NCBI GenBank assembly: GCA_030180135.1
Contig: CM058238.1
Location: 3,048,461-3,112,460 of the forward strand
Origin: Orychophragmus violaceus
Taxonomy: Eukaryota > Streptophyta > Magnoliopsida > Brassicales > Brassicaceae
DNA length: 64,000 nt
Direction: 5' to 3'
The notes under the pieces were generated by a model. The model made no database searches, was not told the DNA's origin, and saw only the letters and a program-made list of their open reading frames with translations. Position 1 is the first letter of the stretch; each line of letters begins with the position of its first letter. This document shows, in pieces, positions 57,620 through 64,000 of this stretch. The position numbers were made by a program, and so were the translations under genes.

Positions 57620-58260
57620 AACTTCTGCTTGTGTTACAAGCAAGTTGGATAGAGAGGAGAAAGACCACACACGCGCGGTCGTCGTCGTCGTGGCTCGTTG
57701 CTTTTTAATTGGCTCTTGGGCTTTTGGGCTCTTGGACTCTATAAGAGCGAGCGAGCTATTGGGCATAGTTACTCTCTTAACCGAGATTTATTTTTAATTA
57801 AATGCGTCAATAAAACTTACAGCCCAAGTTGGTGTGCGGCCTAACTCGGAAAAGCTTGGTGAACAAGTTCGCGGACTTGTTACACAATGTTTATTTCTTA
57901 AACCTAGTCTCCTCTCTAATGCTATATATACGATCCCTAAGCCTCTCTTATAGAGCATCCGATTCGAAACATCACACAGAGAAAAACTCAAAAGAAGTTC
58001 CTTCAATTCCTTTCTATTTTAGGTTAGTGTCTAATCTCGAGAGTATCGTAATTCATATGTTCGATATAACCGATATCGAGTGTTGCGATACGGTTTCCTA
58101 TGGTTGTATCCTGGGACTCATGAATCTTGATTTAACATGTCACACTACGGGTGATTCTTTGAGTTAAGGAAAGAGATCAAATCTCGCCTCCATATATTCT
58201 GATTTCTACTCTTTCTGTTAAATCGTTTTGATATCATTTCCTTAACGTTTATTGTTTATT
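57620..58260 (+). other. LTR-like or non-coding leader-like segment
   Basis: There is a TATA-like box (GCTATATATACG at about 57921) followed by a G+C-richer stretch of about 250 bases, reminiscent of an LTR R region or of an untranslated first exon. Small ORFs are present but without homology I recognise. I could not find matching LTR ends or a target duplication, so I leave it open. Confidence 0.3.
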
Positions 58261-60752
58261 CGTGATTAAATCATTTTTATCGCAGTGTACTAAATTTTGA
58301 TTCTACAATGCTAACTTTAGATCTGAAGAAAATTATAGGTATGAAACCTGAAATTTTCACGGCTTACACAGAAAATAGTAGTTTTAGGTGGCATTGAGTG
58401 TAATATTGAAAATTAGCCTTTTCACATATACTAGAAAAGATTATATAATAAAGTTCATAATGAAACTTCAATTCATTTCTTTTTGTCGACAAAGAATGTT
58501 GTTAACTTATTTACTTTGACAAGAAAAAGACCATTATGCATAAATGCATATCCCTTCTTATACACATAAAACAATTGCATTGTAAATATACATCAATGCT
58601 TTGGGATATTATTCAATATGAGAGTACCAATGCTAATCAATGTAATTTTATATTTTAATACGAAAGTATAGAGAGGATTGTTCTTAAAAAAAAGTATAGA
58701 GAGGACAACACTTATAACGAACGAAAGTGCAATGGGAGAATGTTTCCAACACCTTTTTAATTATGTTTCCATTTTTGCAATCTCTCCAATTGAATCAATA
58801 TGGTTGGGAAGAATAATTTTCTGCTGAGAAAAAATATTGGAAAATGTGTAATGTACATTAAACAAGGAGGTATTAGCTAAAAGTTATAATATCCATGTGA
58901 CTTGCGCTGTTCTGTCTTTCTTTAATTTACTGCTGGTTAAGTCATTTCTCTTCGGGTGTGGTGTTATTAGTTTAGATGGTTTATGAAGGTGATGTTGTTT
59001 TGTATTGCCAGTGTGCATTTCTTTTGTGTTGGCTGTATCAGCATAGTTTATGCAGTTTTTTTTTCATTATTTTCTGTTTTGAATCTTTTATTTTCGGCAA
59101 GAGTTTTCTGGCCAAAACTTAAGGAATTGGAGTTTTAATCCTTTTCCCATTTAGTCGATCGATGACAATGGGAAACAATTTGGTATTTCATCTTTTTTTG
59201 CTTGGTCTATATATGATTTGTTTGTGGTTCTTAATGGTGGAGTAATATAACGAATGTCGGAGGGTCAGCTATAATAAATTTTAGCTTCAGATGTTATACT
59301 TCATTTTCTCAGTATTTGGTGGTCGGTGCCACTTCATTGACATGTCTACTTGTTCTCGATTTGTCCTTAGCTACTTATTAGTTTATTTTTAGTTTGTACT
59401 ATCTAGCGAGTTTATGTTTTACAATTGATAGTTGTTTTCAGTTTTTATTTTGTGTATGTGTTGGCTCAGAAGATTTTCTTTTAATTCCTTGTTTTTGGCT
59501 CCAATATCGAATTTGATAGCTAACTTTAGTTTTGTTTGTTTCTATTCGAACAATGTATTCTACTTCGATAATAATATAAAAAATTTCTAGTAAAAAAAAA
59601 TTCTCTTCTTATTCAAAATATTTTCAAACATCTCTTCTTGCTTGTTTTGTCACAACTAACAGCAAATTAATATATATATATATATATATATATATTGTAA
59701 CATGCAGAAAATTTACCTATATATTTTGAATTACATGTTCCTTTTTTGTTTTTACAGGCTATCACTTGAAATCCAGTTCAGGCTCATGCTGTGATATCGA
59801 AGAAGTAATGGAATTATAGAGGTATATCCGTATAGGTATAAAGGTATGATCATAATTTTGGCTGTGGGAAGTGGGGAACTGTAGATCTTTACCCTTTTAG
59901 AGTTACAGAAGACAGAAAGTTACGTTTAAAATAATAATTTTACTGGGTGTGAAATAAATAGTGATCAGACATTTATCTTCCAGAAATTGACTTACGTTAT
60001 TTACTTCAATGTTCTTTTGAAGTGACTCAAATCCGTAAAAGTAAAAGGTCGTACATATATGCATGTGGAATTTTTGTTTTCTCGTTATATCTTCACATAA
60101 AATAAAAAAATTAATGTCATTTAAAATTGGAATAACTCATTCAACAACATGTCATGGGTAATTTATCTATCTACGGCTTTGTATTTATGTGTACCACTGT
60201 ACCAAGTGAACAATGCTTTATACATATCTATCTTCAAATGTACTATATAGTTCACACAAATATATTATTGATATGTCAATCAAGTTGTACTTGTTGACAA
60301 CAAAAGATCAAGTTGTGATTTCTCCTTGCATCGGTTGAGGGTCTTGAGGCTGGTGAATACAAATATATAGGGGAAATGATTTATACCTAAACAAAAATGG
60401 TAACAAAATTTGTGGAGTTATTATTAATCATAACAAATTATAATCACAGTTCAAAGAACTAAGATGAGACTAAATTTAGATTACTATATTAGTTTGTATA
60501 AGTACAATATGTTTATTACAAATTGTACTAGTTTCGTTGGATAAGAGCAAAAGAATTAGGTGACATTGGCTCACGACAGAAGAAAATAAGTCATGTCTTT
60601 AATATGATTTAACACACATTAATAAAACCTGTCTAATCAAATCATACGTATAAATTTTTCCAACAAAATCCAAAATCTTATATCTAAATAAAACATTTTT
60701 ACAAATATCGTTACAAACTAAAATAATTTGTTATTTTGTCGTCTTTTACATT
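58261..60752. other. Intergenic, no gene seen
   Basis: AT-rich spacer with a (TA)n run at about 59671-59696. A possible splice acceptor followed by an exon-like segment at about 59759-59830 stands out slightly in base composition, but no ORF supports a gene. Confidence 0.35.
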
Positions 60753-61121
60753 GGGGGTGATTGGTAATGGCTTTAGAATTTCTCTAAAACCTAATTTCTC
60801 TCTAAAGCACACAATCTAATCCAATCATGCTTTGTAAATATTTTTCTGTCCAAAGCTCTTTCTCTCCAAAGCACACAATCTAATCCAATCATGCTTTATA
60901 AATATTTTTCTGTCCAAAGCTTTTTATTATTTATTTATTGTTTTTTGTTTTGGCTGTACAAAGCTAAATATGCAGAGCAAAAAAATTGAGCTGTGAAAAA
61001 TAAAAATATTTTCATAGCCAAAAACCTACATCAATTAAATTTAAAGCCAAAGCAAAAAATTCTACAGCATAATTTATACAGCAAAAAAAAAATAAAAGCC
61101 ACAGCTTTTCCAATCAACCCC
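60753..61121. mobile_element. Non-autonomous DNA element with GGGGTTGATTGG ends
   Basis: The left end GGGGGTGATTGGTAATGGCT and the right end, read on the minus strand, GGGGTTGATTGGAAAAGCTG are imperfect terminal inverted repeats. Inside, a 64-bp unit containing AAAGCACACAATCTAATCC is tandemly duplicated (about 60795-60922). I could not settle the target duplication, so the superfamily is unassigned. Confidence 0.7.
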
Positions 61122-61484
61122 ATTATCACCAATAATTTAATATTAAAAAAAAAGTTTCAGTACACATTTATAACCAATATGTTGACAAAAATTACCAATA
61201 TTTACTCAACCATCCGGACACAGTCTGATGTCAAGATATAAAAAACAAACAAGAGTAAACGATATGATTTGTAACGAGACAAAAAGAAATCATCATAACC
61301 ATTACAACCATTATTAGAACAAACTCTAGTTTATAGTATAAATATATATATTGTCCTTAAGTAAATTTATTGGTTCCCAAAATAAAGATAAAAAAAACTC
61401 GAATCCTAATAGTTCAAAATACATTACGAAGAGAGCGACGTAATCAAGACTATTAAATATGAGCAATGTATAAGGAATAAGAAA

Positions 61485-63700
61485 TCATTTGGTGAACTTT
61501 GCGATCAGTTTGTCGACATGGATGATAATATCGTCGATGCGTGGTCGAACCGCAGCCTGCGGTTGCAACATCCAAGTCACGAACTGGTGAAGAGCTTCAG
61601 GATAAGAAGACTTTGGACCTGCGTTTGGCCATTTTATCTGAGCGTTCACGATTGCCAGCTGAAGACTTCCACCAGATTCTCCTAGTGCATATTCAAATGG
61701 TGACACACCATACCTGCAAAAAACAACAAAACTCTCTCTTCAGTTAGCTACGTACATGACTTGTTTAATCTTAAAGGGAATGATAATCGTATTACATTAT
61801 TGCATATAATGTGCAGCCTAGTGACCAGATATCTGTTCTCTCATCGATATCTGCATGGCTTGGGCAATCCCAGAGCTCTGGAGCTCGAAACGGTGCTGAA
61901 CAATGTTCAGATGTCCATTCCTAATAAAGTCAAGAGAGCATTAATTTTTTTTAACAATGACAAACTTTAAGATCAATCAGAGTGGTAGCAAGATCTTAGA
62001 GGCTTGTGATGAGTATGAATAAAGGATGTATATAGAACCTGTAACTGTAAGGCCTCTTGACGGGAGCGGATTTGCTTCCGTGATGGACGAGCACTCCCAA
62101 AGTCCATCAAAATCGCAAGAGGAGGCTGTCCTTTTCTACGTGTTAAAAGCACGTTTCCAGGTTTGACATCGTTGTGAGCATATGGTGGCTCCAGAGAGTG
62201 CATGTGTTTCAGTCCATCACAAAGCTGCAGTGGTATAACTTTCGGTAATCAAAACACTTGCAATTCAGGAGTAATCATTCAATAAATCACATGGTTCTAG
62301 TCATATAACAAGGTTCTCAATATGTACTAAATCAGAATAACGTAATAGTTAGTTGCAAAAGATGAAGAAATGTGCAGAAAACCATAGTTAGAAACTAACA
62401 AGCTAGGTAACAGAAATCAAAGATGGAATTAAAAAGAGAGTTCGTTACCTGACGAAATATATGCAAAACATCAGTTGTTGAGAATGTTTCCTTTTTAGCC
62501 TTCATCGATGTGGCATTATCCAGCAAGGTCCCATCCAGATGAACAGGAAATAGCAAGAAGGCCTCGTGTTTCCAAGCTCCCTCTTGGCCGTCCTGACCAG
62601 ATCCAAATCAACACACTTTCAAAACCGGATTCACATTAAAAAACTACAGAGACAAATAGCTGAAGTATTCAACAAACATCAACCAAGAAAGTTTCAAGAC
62701 CAGTGCTTATCTACCTTAACAGAAATAATGGCATGATCAAGGAGAGGAAGTAAATTAGGGTGGTTGAACAAGGATGAAACACGAATCTCCTCCCGCACCA
62801 ATTCCAGTTGCTCCTTGTTCTGAATCAGAACTTTCTTCACAGCATAAGTTCCATCAGCTACAAGGAAATCACAGATGACAAACATGAAAGAAGTTAATGA
62901 ACCAAGCCATCTCAAGCAGTCAAGTTCTGGTGCCAATGAAAAAAATGGTAAACCAATCTCTAGAATATCATAATTTCAGATACATAATGGATCGAACAGA
63001 GCTATAAAAGATGAATCTAACTACACAGGATCAGATATAAAAGATGAATCTATGAAAGTATATTCATTGTAATCACTGTGTTTTGCCTATCATGATAATT
63101 CAACTAAGTGCATGATCGATTAATTAGGGTGGTTGAGCATCAGAAAATAATATTCACCGTGGATCAACTACACAGGATCGAAACGGTTTGTTCTAAGTTC
63201 TAAAGTCATTCTATATGGTACATGATTCGCCGATTCCGAGCTTAACCAAACATATGATTCCTACATTGATTTAGTTTGATTTCTGGAACAATTTTTCATA
63301 GTCCGTGCTGATACAACTCTCTACCATCAAACATCAATGCTTGATCTTAAAACCACGACGCAGAAGGCAAATGGAAACGAAAATAAATCTAATCAGAAAT
63401 AGCAGATCAGATTCAATCGAGATAACGCAGATCACGGACTAGCAAATCAACAATCACGACCGATAAACATTTCCAGAGAAATTATCAACACTAACCGGAG
63501 AGATGAGACGGATCCTTGACTTTCTTCGCCAGACCACCGGAGGAAGCGTCGGCGACAATCTCCTTCACCAAATAGACGAATGCGAAACCACCTTCGCCGA
63601 GCTGCCTCACAACCCTGAACCGATTTTCATTGATCCACACGTCGCCCCCGCCGTTCACGGCGTCGTAAAGCGCGTTCAATCCCGAAAACGAACACCCCAT
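61485..63700 (-). CDS. PK3: Ser/Thr kinase ATPK3, STK16/MPSK1-like
   Basis: This membrane-anchored Ser/Thr kinase belongs to the NAK/STK16 group. Six exons (63700-63496, 62857-62715, 62592-62449, 62224-62039, 61920-61796, 61713-61485) join in frame to 343 residues. The start MGCSFS carries Gly2 for N-myristoylation and Cys3 for palmitoylation, so I prefer the ATG at 63700 over the one two codons upstream. Kinase features follow: glycine loop GEGGFAFVYLV, catalytic lysine in YAVKKVL, catalytic loop HNDVKPGNVLL, DFG in MDFGSARP, and APE in FRAPELW. The C-lobe ends AVRPRIDDIIIHVDKLIAK. It is syntenic with At5g08160. No lesion is seen. Confidence 0.94.
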
Positions 63701-64000
63701 ACTCACTACGCAAATTTCTCCTTCCTCAGTCTCTCTAGACCAACGGATCGACCAGCGGATCGTTGAAGCCTTTGGATCTGATGATTACACAATTCGAAAA
63801 TCCTTCAGATTCGCATTTTCCAGATCTCGAATTTTGCCCCCTCGTTTTTCTTTCTTATTCTCTGTGCGTTTTATTAGAGTTGAAGCATTCATGTCAGCTA
63901 TACGAGACGGGCACATCCTTTCGTATGTTGCACTAATTTATTAATTATACAATTATCTTATTGGTTCCGATAAAAAAACATTAAGTAAAATATCTCTACA
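63701..64000. other. PK3 leader and promoter
   Basis: This is a pyrimidine-rich leader with some short repeats (ACCAACGGATCGACCAGCG) next to the PK3 start, followed by spacer to the end of the window. No other gene is seen. Confidence 0.4.

Noticed and set aside
1..64000. CRISPR array, operons or other bacterial features
   Set aside because: The genes are intron-containing plant nuclear genes; the only tandem repeats are microsatellites and small duplications.

Overview
The window is nuclear DNA from a plant of the Brassicaceae. Genes have many short introns with GT..AG borders, intergenic DNA is AT-rich, and the gene order matches, from memory, the Arabidopsis thaliana chromosome 5 interval At5g08020 to At5g08160 (ancestral block R). 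Several proteins differ clearly from Arabidopsis and the mobile elements are different, so this is probably a relative such as a Brassica-type or Eutrema-type species. I cannot name the species from sequence alone.

Layout. 0.5-3.3 kb: RPA70B (+). 3.4-5.1 kb: GDPD6 (-). 5.5-6.3 kb: a rearranged partial copy of GDPD6 that contains a nearly perfect inverted repeat and a fragment of RPA70B. 6.4-7.0 kb: TOM5 (-). 7.7-8.2 kb: RIQ1-like thylakoid protein (+). 9.3-9.7 kb: a conserved small protein of the At5g08060 type (+). 15.0-15.8 kb: TCP17 (+), with a solo LTR in its leader intron. 20.1 kb: tRNA-Ala(CGC) (-). 20.8-23.9 kb: SYP132 syntaxin (+). 24.6-26.5 kb: L-asparaginase (-), with a MITE in intron 1. 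28.2-34.2 kb: HRQ1 helicase, 25 coding exons (-). 34.7-36.6 kb: MPB2C (-). 37.6-40.7 kb: BIM1 bHLH (-). 41.5-51.7 kb: a roughly 10-kb transposon-rich interval with no intact gene. 51.9-53.1 kb: RING-H2 ligase (+). 55.4-55.8 kb: SOB5 (-). 61.5-63.7 kb: ATPK3/STK16-like kinase (-). These genes do not form a pathway; they are a conserved chromosomal neighbourhood of housekeeping and regulatory genes.

Almost all gene models close in frame across their exons. The two exceptions are BIM1, with an extra base in exon 8, and MPB2C, with one base too few or a moved splice site at the start of exon 3. Both could be real lesions or single-base consensus errors.

Mobile DNA is mostly short non-autonomous elements with readable target-site duplications: four elements with 8-bp duplications (hAT type), three PIF/Harbinger-type MITEs (one lacking a clear 5' end), a Stowaway MITE, an Emigrant-like element, a solo LTR, Copia remnants, a LINE cut back to its RNase H domain, and three poly(A)-tailed non-coding retroposons, two of them the same family. 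The most interesting locus is 5.5-6.3 kb. A duplicated GDPD6 promoter and first exon, with its ATG lost, sit next to a 68-bp stem hairpin made from GDPD6 exon 5, followed by an RPA70B piece. It looks like a naturally assembled hairpin RNA gene aimed at its neighbour.
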